Below are positions 1 through 5,450 of a DNA stretch of 10,972 nucleotides, one piece after another (position 1 is the stretch's first letter; each line of letters starts with the position of its first letter). The notes below the pieces were generated by a model. It had not been told where the DNA came from. It saw nothing but the letters and a program-made list of their open reading frames with translations, and did not search any database. This DNA is from Burkholderiales bacterium. Its GTDB lineage: Bacteria; Pseudomonadota; Gammaproteobacteria; Burkholderiales; Burkholderiaceae_C. The position numbers and the translations under genes were made by a program. Where the stretch lies: assembly GCA_025352345.1 (NCBI GenBank), contig JANXTP010000066.1:1-10972 (forward strand), written 5' to 3'.

Positions 1-171
1 GGCACGCTGTTCGGCCTGCAGTCGGGCGGGCGCACCGAAAGCATCCTGATGTCGATGCCGCCCATCGTGAAGTGGCGCTACGACTGGAAGCCCGAAGCCG
101 GCACACCCGAAGCGCGGCTGTACAGCGACTTCCTGCGGCCGCGTGATTGGGCCGAGTGGAAATCTGTTTGA
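1..171 (+). CDS. hemF: Oxygen-dependent coproporphyrinogen III oxidase, C-terminal end (partial)
   Basis: The frame is open from base 1 to TGA at 169-171 and gives the last 56 residues of the protein; the start lies outside the window. HemF is the soluble enzyme that uses O2 to decarboxylate two propionates of coproporphyrinogen III, giving protoporphyrinogen IX in heme synthesis. The visible stretch begins GTLFGLQSGGRTESILMSMP and continues with a PEAGTPEARL segment and a final RDW. From memory this matches the extreme C-terminus of E. coli HemF almost residue for residue. nadD follows 55 bases downstream on the same strand, as part of a heme/NAD/ribosome housekeeping cluster. Confidence is high despite the short fragment because this C-terminal signature is very conserved. 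Confidence 0.93.
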   Translation, partial: GTLFGLQSGGRTESILMSMPPIVKWRYDWKPEAGTPEARLYSDFLRPRDWAEWKSV

Positions 172-179
172 GCGCGAGC

Positions 180-221
180 ATCCCCTCGGGGGATCGACGA
201 ATGGTCACGTTCGTCGAGGGG
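180..221 (+). promoter_or_regulatory. nadD leader with overlapping inverted repeats that include the ribosome binding site
   Basis: Three perfect pairings are visible. ATCCCC (180-185) pairs with GGGGAT (189-194) around a TCG loop. CGACGAA (195-201) pairs with TTCGTCG (210-216). CCCCTCG (182-188) pairs with CGAGGGG (215-221). The third pairing contains the GAGGGG Shine-Dalgarno (216-221) placed 5 bases before the TTG start, and it competes with the first hairpin for bases 182-185. The layout could therefore switch between an open and a closed ribosome binding site. The pairings are read directly; any regulatory role is inference. Confidence 0.4.
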
Positions 222-226
222 CGCCA

Positions 227-796
227 TTGACACGCATCGGCCTCTTCGGTGGCAGCTTCGACCCGGTGCACAACGCGCACCTGGCGCTGGCCCACGCGGC
301 GCTACGCAACCTGGCGCTTGATGAACTGCGCTGGGTTCCCGCAGGGCAACCGTGGCAGAAGACACGCGCCGTGACGGCAGCGGTCCACCGCGAGGCGATG
401 GTCGCGCTGGCGATCGAAGGCGAGCTGCGCTTCGTGCTGGACCGCATCGAGCTGGATCGGCCCGGGCCGAGCTACACGCTGGACACGGTGCGCGCGCTGC
501 AAGCGGCGCAACCCGGCGCGCAATGGTTTCTGATCGTCGGCCAGGACCAGCAGGCCGGCCTGCCGACTTGGCATGGCGTTGATGAATTGCGCCATCTCGT
601 CACGCTGGCCGTGGCCGGCCGCCCCGGCGCACCGCCGGTTCTGCCGTCGTCGGGCGTGGTGTGCACCATCGCTCTGCCACCGATGACGCTGTCATCGACT
701 GAGGTGCGCGCCCGCTGCGCTGCCGGCCTGCCCATCGACCAGATGGTGCCGAAACAGGTGGCGCGCTATATTGACCAACACGGGCTGTACCGGTGA
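227..796 (+). CDS. nadD: Nicotinate-nucleotide adenylyltransferase
   Basis: NadD transfers AMP from ATP to nicotinate mononucleotide to form deamido-NAD, a cytosolic step of NAD synthesis. With the TTG start at 227 the protein has 189 residues, a normal family length. The nucleotidyltransferase loop GLFGGSFDPVHNAHL is at residues 5-19, a conserved GPSYTLDTV at 80-88, and the C-terminal SSTEVR signature, equivalent to the family's ISSTxIR, at 156-161. TTG is preferred over the in-frame GTG at 143 because GAGGGG lies 5 bases upstream of it and because the family begins directly before the GGSFDP loop. The GTG would add 28 unrelated residues and overlap hemF. The nucleotide-binding HxGH motif reads HNAH, with alanine in place of the usual glycine, a mild substitution. 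rsfS follows after 56 bases. Confidence 0.93.
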   Translation: MTRIGLFGGSFDPVHNAHLALAHAALRNLALDELRWVPAGQPWQKTRAVTAAVHREAMVALAIEGELRFVLDRIELDRPGPSYTLDTVRALQAAQPGAQWFLIVGQDQQAGLPTWHGVDELRHLVTLAVAGRPGAPPVLPSSGVVCTIALPPMTLSSTEVRARCAAGLPIDQMVPKQVARYIDQHGLYR

Positions 797-852
797 CATT
801 GCCGGTCCCCACGCATTTCGAAGCACGCGCCGCCAGGCGCATCAGGAGTTGA

Positions 853-1713
853 ATGGACATCAAGAAACTGCAACGCGTCATCGTCGAGGGTCTGGAAGAC
901 GTCAAGGGCCAGAACATCCTCGTGTTCGACACCGAACACCTGTCGTCGCTGTTCGAGCGCGTGATCATCGCCTCGGGCACCAGCAACCGGCAGACGAAAT
1001 CGCTGGCCGCCAGCGTGCGCGACGCGGTCAAGCAGGCAGGCTTTCCGGTGCCGCGCACCGAAGGCGAGGTCAATGGCGAATGGATCATCGTCGACTGCGG
1101 CGCAGCGGTCGTGCACCTGATGCAGCCCAACATCCGCGAGTACTACCACCTCGAAGAAATCTGGGGCGAGAAGCCGGTCAAGCTCAAGCTCGACACCGCG
1201 CCGAAGCGGCTGGTCAAGGCCGAGGAAATTGCGCCCGAGCCGAAGAAGAAAGCGCCTGCGCGCAAGGCCGCGGCTGCAGCGCCTGCGGAGGCGCCAGCGA
1301 AGAAGGCACCGGCCCGCAAGACCGCGGTGCGTGCACCTGAGCCTGAAGAGGCCGCCCCGGCAGCGAAGCGCCGCACGGCGTCCGCCACGTCCGCCAAGGC
1401 AGCGGCACCGGCCAAGCGTGCAGCACCTGTGAAGACAGGCGTCACGCGCACCGTGGGTGTGAAGTCCTCCGGCGCGGCATCCGCCAAGACGCCTGCCCGA
1501 AAAACCTCGTTGGCGCCTTCATCGCGCGTGGCGAAGAAGGCGCCGATCAAGGTCATCCCGGTCAACAAGCCCTCGACCAAGAAGGCCGCGAGCGCCCGCG
1601 CAGCCGTCAACGCGGCGCCGGCGAAACGGCCGGCTGCGGGCAGAACAGTGGCCAAAACGGCCGCCAAGCCAGCAGCCAAAGCCTCACCCAAGAGAACCCC
1701 CCGCGGCGCGTGA
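853..1713 (+). CDS. rsfS: Ribosome silencing factor RsfS with long histone-H1-like C-terminal tail
   Basis: RsfS (YbeB/Iojap family) binds ribosomal protein L14 on the 50S subunit and blocks subunit joining when nutrients are scarce. Residues 1 to about 115 form the complete domain: MDIKKLQRVI at the start, and VVHLMQPNIREYYHLEEIWG at 86-105, the family's signature. The ATG at 853 has AGGAG at 844-848. The family usually ends near residue 105-120, but here the frame runs on to residue 286. Residues about 126-286 are almost entirely Lys, Ala, Pro, Arg, Ser and Thr. KKAPARK occurs at 132-138 and 150-156, with a variant KTPARKT at 212-218. This resembles histone-H1 or AlgP-like nucleic-acid-binding tails and is probably disordered. 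Its role, whether rRNA or DNA contact, is unknown. The stop overlaps the rlmH start by 4 bases (GTGA), suggesting translational coupling. Confidence 0.9.
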   Translation: MDIKKLQRVIVEGLEDVKGQNILVFDTEHLSSLFERVIIASGTSNRQTKSLAASVRDAVKQAGFPVPRTEGEVNGEWIIVDCGAAVVHLMQPNIREYYHLEEIWGEKPVKLKLDTAPKRLVKAEEIAPEPKKKAPARKAAAAAPAEAPAKKAPARKTAVRAPEPEEAAPAAKRRTASATSAKAAAPAKRAAPVKTGVTRTVGVKSSGAASAKTPARKTSLAPSSRVAKKAPIKVIPVNKPSTKKAASARAAVNAAPAKRPAAGRTVAKTAAKPAAKASPKRTPRGA

Positions 1714-2177
1714 AGCTGCTGCTGGTTGCCGTCGGTCAGCGCCAGCCCGCGTGGGCCGACGAGGCCTACCAGGATTACGCGAAACGCTTCCCGCCTGACC
1801 TGCGCCTGGAGCTGAAAGCCGTGAAGGCTGAGCCGCGCAGCGGCAAGACGGCCGAGCAGCTGATGGCCGCAGAAGCCGCGCGCATCGAAGCGGCGTTGCC
1901 GAAAGGTGTGCGCCGCGTGGTGCTCGATGAACACGGCACGCGGCTGACCACCGTGCAACTGGCGCAGCGGCTGACCGCCTGGACACACGATGGGCGCGAT
2001 GCGGCCTTGATCGTTGGCGGGCCGGATGGCCTGGCCGCACCGTTGAAAGCCAGCGCCGACGAAACACTGCGCCTGTCTGACCTGACGCTTCCGCACGCCT
2101 TCGTGCGTGTGCTGCTGGCCGAGGCGCTGTACCGCGCCTGGACGGTGACGATCAACCATCCTTATCACCGCGAATGA
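1710..2177 (+). CDS. rlmH: 23S rRNA (pseudouridine1915-N3)-methyltransferase
   Basis: RlmH is a SPOUT-class enzyme that uses S-adenosylmethionine to methylate pseudouridine 1915 in helix 69 of 23S rRNA, acting on the 70S ribosome. The protein has 155 residues, the expected full length. Visible family features are the N-terminal MKLLLVAVGQ, the knot glycines in IVGGPDGL at 101-108, LTLPHAFVRVLLAEALYRAW at 125-144, and the terminal NHPYHRE, identical to the E. coli C-terminus as I recall it. The start is GTG at 1710, overlapping the rsfS stop in a GTGA. Its stop (TGA 2175-2177) lies in the first unit of a 14-bp triplicate repeat leading into maf. The rsfS-rlmH pairing is widely conserved in bacteria. 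Confidence 0.95.
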   Translation: MKLLLVAVGQRQPAWADEAYQDYAKRFPPDLRLELKAVKAEPRSGKTAEQLMAAEAARIEAALPKGVRRVVLDEHGTRLTTVQLAQRLTAWTHDGRDAALIVGGPDGLAAPLKASADETLRLSDLTLPHAFVRVLLAEALYRAWTVTINHPYHRE

Positions 2178-2191
2178 AATGCCGCGAATGA
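2174..2191 (+). CDS. Five-codon mini-ORF overlapping the rlmH stop
   Basis: ATG AAA TGC CGC GAA TGA encodes MKCRE. Its ATG overlaps the rlmH TGA by 4 bases and its own TGA overlaps the next ATG at 2188 by 4 bases. It lacks a clear Shine-Dalgarno of its own, so ribosomes would reach it by termination-reinitiation. Whether it is translated cannot be seen. It may act only as a relay step between rlmH and maf. Confidence 0.25.
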   Translation: MKCRE

Positions 2192-2205
2192 AACACAGCG
2201 AATGA
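2188..2205 (+). CDS. Second five-codon mini-ORF overlapping the maf start
   Basis: ATG AAA CAC AGC GAA TGA encodes MKHSE, differing from the preceding mini-ORF product at residues 3 and 4. Its TGA (2203-2205) overlaps the ATG of maf at 2202. It arises from the 14-bp repeat and continues the chain of 4-base stop/start overlaps. Translation is not demonstrated. Confidence 0.25.
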   Translation: MKHSE

Positions 2206-2837
2206 AGCCCCGCATGGCCTCCGCACACGACTTCATTTACCTCGCATCGCAAAGCCCACGCCGGCGCCAGTTGCTGGAACAGATCGGCGTGCGCTGCGAA
2301 TTGCTGCTTGCCGATGCGGCTGAAGACGCCGAAGCGCTGGAAGCCGAACGCCCAGGTGAAATGCCGCTGGCCTATGTGCAGCGCGTCACCCGCGCCAAGC
2401 TGCTCGCTGCTCAGCAGCGCTTGCTGCAGCGTGGGCTGCCGCTGGCGCCCATCCTGTGTTCCGACACCACCGTGGCCCTCGGCCGGCGCATCCACGGCAA
2501 GCCGCGAGATGCTGCCGACGCAGCATCGATCCTGCAGCAGCTCAGCGGTCGCACCCACCGTGTGATCACGGCGGTGGCAGTGGGCGTGACGTCGTCGTCG
2601 GGCACCGCGGAGCAACTGGCCGTCAGCACCTCGCGCGTCACCTTCGCCCAGCTCGACGCCGCCACCATCGAGCGCTACATCGCCAGCGGCGAGCCGTTCG
2701 GCAAGGCCGGCGCCTATGCGATCCAGGGCGCGGCGGGCGCGTGGGTCAAGCGCATCGACGGCAGCTACACCGGCATCATGGGCTTGCCTCTGTTCGAGAC
2801 GGCCGAGTTGCTGCGCGCCGTCGGCTTGCGCTGGTGA
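2202..2837 (+). CDS. maf: Maf/YhdE-type nucleoside triphosphate pyrophosphatase
   Basis: Maf proteins hydrolyse nucleoside triphosphates to monophosphate and pyrophosphate, removing non-canonical or excess nucleotides; YhdE-type members prefer dTTP and UTP. The 211-residue product shows the phosphate-binding ASQSPRR at 15-21, SDTTV at 87-91 with the catalytic-region Asp88, GKPRDA at 99-104, SGRTH at 115-119, GEPFGKAGAYAIQG at 163-176 and GSYTGIMGLPL at 187-197. The KAGAYAIQG and IxGSY pattern fits the YhdE branch better than the YceF (m7GTP) branch. The start is either ATG 2202, coupled by ATGA to the upstream mini-ORF, or ATG 2214, four codons later. The second start sits closer to the family's usual N-terminus. 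Neither has a strong ribosome binding site, which supports coupling to upstream translation. Confidence 0.93.
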   Translation: MKPRMASAHDFIYLASQSPRRRQLLEQIGVRCELLLADAAEDAEALEAERPGEMPLAYVQRVTRAKLLAAQQRLLQRGLPLAPILCSDTTVALGRRIHGKPRDAADAASILQQLSGRTHRVITAVAVGVTSSSGTAEQLAVSTSRVTFAQLDAATIERYIASGEPFGKAGAYAIQGAAGAWVKRIDGSYTGIMGLPLFETAELLRAVGLRW

Positions 2838-2873
2838 CGCAGACGCCGCGAGCCCACCGGGCACGGTGAGCGT

Positions 2874-2893
2874 TTGCCGCGTGTCGGCGGCAA
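2874..2893 (+). promoter_or_regulatory. Hairpin in the maf-rng gap
   Basis: TTGCCGC (2874-2880) pairs perfectly with GCGGCAA (2887-2893) around a six-base loop GTGTCG. It lies 25 bases before the ATG of rng in the 81-base gap after maf. No T-run follows, so it is not a canonical terminator. RNase E/G family genes are often controlled through 5' leader structure, so a role in rng mRNA is conceivable but unproven. Confidence 0.3.
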
Positions 2894-2918
2894 GCCGTGC
2901 TCGCATACCATCGACCGA

Positions 2919-4409
2919 ATGCAAGACATTCTGATCAACTGGACCCCGCAGGAAACCCGCGTTGCGGTGATCGAGAACGGTGCGGTGCAAGACCTGCACA
3001 TCGAACGCGCGCTCGAACGCGGGCTGGTCGGCAACATCTACGCGGGCAAGGTGGTGCGCGTGCTGCCGGGCATGCAATCGGCCTTCATCGACATCGGGCT
3101 TGAGCGCGCTGCGTTCCTGCATGCGGCCGATGTGCAACTGACCGGCGACAACCCGCGCCACAACGCAGCGCCCGGCGTGATCGTCACGCCGCCGCCGATC
3201 GAGCGGCTGGTGTTCGAGGGCCAGACGATGACGGTGCAGGTCATCAAGGACCCGATCGGCACCAAGGGCGCGCGGTCGTCCACGCAGATCAGCATTGCCG
3301 GGCGCCTGCTGGTGTTTTTGCCGCAAGACGACCACATCGGCATCAGCCAGAAGATCGGCTCGCACGAGGTGCGCGAGCAGCTGCGCACCCGCATGACGGT
3401 GCTCGCGCAGGTGCCTGAAGGCAGCGGTCCCACCGGCGGTTTCATCTTGCGCACCAATGCCGAAGAAGCGACCGACGCCGAACTGGCCGACGACATCGCC
3501 TACCTGCGCAAGACCTGGAAGGCGGTGCGCGAGCGCAGCTTCAAATCACCGCCCGGCACCTTGCTGCACCAGGACCTGAGCCTGGTCGAGCGTGTGCTGC
3601 GCGATCTGGCGCACGAGGCCACGCAATCCATCCGCATCGACTCGCAGCAGCAGTACGACGCGCTCAAGGCCTTTGGCGTCGCCTTCACGCCCACCTCGGT
3701 CGACAAGCTGAGCCTGTACAAGGGCGAGCGGCCCATCTTCGACCTGTTCAATATCGACGAAGAAATCGCGCGCGCGCTGGCCAGGCGGGTCGACTTGAAA
3801 TCGGGTGGCTACCTGGTGATCGACCAGACCGAGGCGCTGACCACGGTGGACGTGAACACCGGCGGCTACGTGGGCGCGCGCAACTTCGACGACACCATCT
3901 TCAAGACCAACCTCGAAGCCACGCAAACCATCGCCCGCCAACTGCGGCTGCGCAACCTGGGCGGCATCATCATCGTCGACTTCATCGACATGACGCGCGA
4001 AGAGCACCAGGCCGCGGTGCTGGGCGAATTCAAGAAGCAGCTGGCACGCGACCGCACCAAGGTGACGGTGAGCGGCTTCACCCAGCTGGGCTTGGTGGAG
4101 CTGACCCGCAAGCGCACCCGCGAGTCGCTGGCTCACATGCTGTGCGAGCCGTGCCCCACCTGCGAAGGCAAGGGCCAGGTGAAAACCGCGCGCAGCGTGT
4201 GCTACGACATCCTGCGCGAGATCCTGCGCGAGGCCAAGCAGTTCAACCCGAAAGAATTCCGCATCATCGCCACGCCCACCGTCATTGAAATGCTGCTCGA
4301 CGAAGAAAGCCAGCACCTGGCCGGCCTCAGCGATTTCATCGGCAAACCGATCTCGCTGCGCGCCGAGAATGCTGGGTCGCCAGGGCGGTATGACATTGTG
4401 TTGATGTAG
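2919..4409 (+). CDS. rng: Ribonuclease G
   Basis: RNase G is a 5'-end-sensing endoribonuclease that matures the 5' end of 16S rRNA and initiates decay of some mRNAs. The ATG at 2919 gives 496 residues (E. coli RNase G has 489) and no C-terminal degradosome scaffold, so this is RNase G rather than RNase E. The N-terminal S1 region (about residues 38-130) includes GNIYAGKVVRVLPGMQSAFI at 38-57. The 5' sensor pair is probably Arg178-Thr179 in GGFILRTN. The catalytic magnesium-binding aspartates are Asp311 in TTVDVNTGG and Asp354 in IIVDFIDM, 43 residues apart as between RNase E D303 and D346. The zinc-link CPTC is at 412-415, again at the expected distance. An upstream TTG at 2874 would add 15 unrelated residues and is not favoured. 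rng closes the housekeeping cluster. Confidence 0.96.
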   Translation: MQDILINWTPQETRVAVIENGAVQDLHIERALERGLVGNIYAGKVVRVLPGMQSAFIDIGLERAAFLHAADVQLTGDNPRHNAAPGVIVTPPPIERLVFEGQTMTVQVIKDPIGTKGARSSTQISIAGRLLVFLPQDDHIGISQKIGSHEVREQLRTRMTVLAQVPEGSGPTGGFILRTNAEEATDAELADDIAYLRKTWKAVRERSFKSPPGTLLHQDLSLVERVLRDLAHEATQSIRIDSQQQYDALKAFGVAFTPTSVDKLSLYKGERPIFDLFNIDEEIARALARRVDLKSGGYLVIDQTEALTTVDVNTGGYVGARNFDDTIFKTNLEATQTIARQLRLRNLGGIIIVDFIDMTREEHQAAVLGEFKKQLARDRTKVTVSGFTQLGLVELTRKRTRESLAHMLCEPCPTCEGKGQVKTARSVCYDILREILREAKQFNPKEFRIIATPTVIEMLLDEESQHLAGLSDFIGKPISLRAENAGSPGRYDIVLM

Positions 4410-4440
4410 GGCGCGAACGGGGCGTGGTGAGCTAGACTGC

Positions 4441-4470
4441 ACAGAATTCTGTCATCACACTCCCGGGAGT
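4441..4470 (+). promoter_or_regulatory. Two tandem 12-bp perfect palindromes, candidate operators of the first toxin-antitoxin unit
   Basis: ACAGAATTCTGT (4441-4452) and ACTCCCGGGAGT (4459-4470) are both perfect palindromes, with start-to-start spacing of 18 bases. They sit immediately downstream of a weak -10-like TAGACT (4433-4438; I see no convincing -35) and end 5 bases before the antitoxin ATG. The second contains the GGGAG ribosome binding site. Phd/YefM antitoxins typically bind palindromic operators overlapping their own promoter, so autoregulation is the natural reading. Protein-DNA specificity is not shown. Confidence 0.55.
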
Positions 4471-4475
4471 CCGCC

Positions 4476-4823
4476 ATGGGCTTTTCAGCCAGCGATGTAG
4501 TGCCCTTTACCCAGGCACGCGCCAACCTCTCAGATCTGGCAGACCAGGCTAAGGCCGGTGCCGAGAAGATCATCACCAAGAACGGTGAGAGCTACGTTGC
4601 ACTGATCGACGCCGATCGGTTGGACTACTACCACCGGTTGGAGCGTGAGCGCATCCACCTGCTGCTGATTGACGATGCCAAGCGCGGCTTGGCCGATATT
4701 GCGGCCGGCCGTGTCGTTGAGGCGGATGGAGCCATTGGCCAGCTACAACAACGTCGCACGCCTGCCGCAAAGAACTCCAACCAAACGAACGCCGGCAAGC
4801 TCACGACCAAGAAGCGTGGTTGA
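4476..4823 (+). CDS. Phd/YefM-family antitoxin
   Basis: The 115-residue protein has the Phd/YefM fold signature at its N-terminus: VVPFTQARANLSDLADQA (8-25), then KIITKNGESYVALIDADRLD (31-50). This is the DNA-binding, dimer-forming part of the family, which represses its own operon and neutralises the partner toxin through a flexible C-terminal part. The ATG at 4476 has GGGAG at 4465-4469. Length is above the family's usual 80-95 residues; residues about 95-115 form an unusual Gln/Asn/Lys/Thr-rich tail. The stop overlaps the downstream toxin start by 8 bases, the usual antitoxin-first operon layout. Base use is less GC-biased than the rng gene before it, consistent with acquisition by transfer. 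The exact subfamily (YefM, Phd or another) is not resolved. Confidence 0.87.
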   Translation: MGFSASDVVPFTQARANLSDLADQAKAGAEKIITKNGESYVALIDADRLDYYHRLERERIHLLLIDDAKRGLADIAAGRVVEADGAIGQLQQRRTPAAKNSNQTNAGKLTTKKRG

Positions 4824-5217
4824 TCCCTCATACCGGGTCGAGCTGACCGCGAGCTTCCTGGAGCGCCTCAACGCCATCGAGGCGTTCTTGGTGGAGGCGG
4901 AAGCCGGCTCTGCTTTTGATGATCTGCTAGCCGAGCTGCGCGCCACCGTCATACCGAACTTGCGTCGCTTCCCGCGAATGGGTCGGCGCTACCTGGCAAG
5001 TCCACCCCAGTCGGCCGAGGCGCTGGCGCAGTTGGCTGCGCTGCCAGTTGGCGCACCGGATGCGCTGCGTGAATACCTGCATGGCAACTACCTGATGCTT
5101 TACACGGTGGTGGAAGCGTCGCCAGAGGCCAACGCCTGCGTGTACTTGCTGTCCATCAGGCATCACCGTCAACTGTCGTTCGACTTTGCGCGCCATTGGC
5201 CAGCACAGAAACAATGA
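4816..5217 (+). CDS. RelE/ParE-superfamily toxin
   Basis: The likely GTG start at 4816 gives 133 residues beginning VVDPSYRVELTASFLERL (first residue read as Met), typical of ParE/RelE-type toxins. A helical pair follows at about residues 10-45, then LRRFPRMGRRYL with the fold's basic patch, and a C-terminal beta segment ending in LLSIRHHRQLSFDF. Members either cleave mRNA on the ribosome or poison gyrase; sequence alone does not decide which. The conserved Arg/His residues in SIRHHRQ suggest a functional protein. An upstream in-frame ATG at 4726 would extend the protein into the antitoxin gene by 30 residues that do not look like the family. The 8-base overlap with the antitoxin stop supports coupled translation. 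No frameshift is seen. Confidence 0.78.
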   Translation: MVDPSYRVELTASFLERLNAIEAFLVEAEAGSAFDDLLAELRATVIPNLRRFPRMGRRYLASPPQSAEALAQLAALPVGAPDALREYLHGNYLMLYTVVEASPEANACVYLLSIRHHRQLSFDFARHWPAQKQ

Positions 5218-5306
5218 ACCTCGTCAAATCCAAACAGACCGACAAGTTACTTCACCAGCTGGTCAAGATTTTGATGACTGAGACCAATGGAATGCGCGCG
5301 GCGTAA
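5214..5306 (+). CDS. Small ORF of 30 residues overlapping the toxin stop; function unknown
   Basis: The ATG at 5214 overlaps the toxin TGA as ATGA, and the frame runs to TAA at 5304-5306. The product begins MNLVKSKQTDKLLHQLVKIL and is basic and helix-compatible. I do not recognise it. Composition is unlike the neighbours: bases 5221-5280 contain 26 G/C of 60 by hand count, against 42 of 60 at 3001-3060 in rng, and it uses TTA and CTT leucine codons. After the TAA the same frame stays open to a TAA at 5427-5429, so this may be the start of a decayed gene. It could also be chance, since any TGA preceded by A creates an ATGA. Confidence 0.3.
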   Translation: MNLVKSKQTDKLLHQLVKILMTETNGMRAA

Positions 5307-5428
5307 GCAGCCAGCGGATCATGGGCAGCGAGCGCCAATTTGGAGTTCACATTAAACGGTTCGTGGCTGCAACGAGCTGGACGTGGCGAAAACGGACGGG
5401 TGCGTCACTGGAAAATCGACCTTCTCTA
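5307..5428. other. Non-coding gap between the first toxin unit and the nucleotidyltransferase gene
   Basis: No ORF with recognisable coding character was found on either strand here. The frames that cross it give no family motif. There is no clear sigma-70 promoter. Composition is intermediate: 5341-5400 has 34 G/C of 60 by hand count. Confidence 0.5.
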
Positions 5429-5447
5429 AAGAAAGTCGTACTTTCTT
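5429..5447 (+). promoter_or_regulatory. 19-bp inverted repeat directly upstream of the nucleotidyltransferase start, candidate operator
   Basis: AAGAAAGT (5429-5436) is repeated inverted as ACTTTCTT (5440-5447) around CGT, a perfect 8-base match on each side. It ends three bases before the GTG start at 5451 and fills the place where a Shine-Dalgarno would lie. No T-run or GC-rich stem is present, so it does not look like a terminator. The gene next to it encodes an N-terminal winged helix-turn-helix, which makes an autoregulatory operator the simplest explanation. Confidence 0.5.
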
Positions 5448-5450
5448 CCC

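Larger units (their letters stand above)
2170..2211 (+). repeat. Three 14-bp tandem units forming the rlmH-maf junction
   Basis: GCGAATGAA occurs at 2170-2178, 2184-2192 and 2198-2206, a strict 14-base period. Units 2 and 3 diverge only in the last five bases. Each unit contains an ATGA in which TGA closes one frame and ATG opens the next. Because 14 is not a multiple of 3, the three ATGs (2174, 2188, 2202) lie in three different frames. The first ATGA carries the rlmH stop and the third carries the first maf start. The repeat most likely grew by slippage from one original rlmH-maf stop/start overlap. Confidence 0.85.

Noticed and set aside
143..226. GTG at 143 as nadD start
   Set aside because: It would overlap hemF and add 28 residues unlike the family. 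TTG 227 has a good ribosome binding site directly before the conserved loop.
1143..3365. Very long open frame of 740 codons on the - strand, antisense to rsfS, rlmH, maf and rng
   Set aside because: It mirrors four well-supported genes, has low-complexity Ala/Arg/Gly composition and no family motif. Long antisense frames are expected opposite GC-rich coding DNA.
4407..4438. Sigma-70 promoter with -10 TAGACT for the first toxin-antitoxin unit
   Set aside because: The only TTGATG-like -35 is 26 bases away and nothing suitable lies at 16-18 bases, so no promoter is called.
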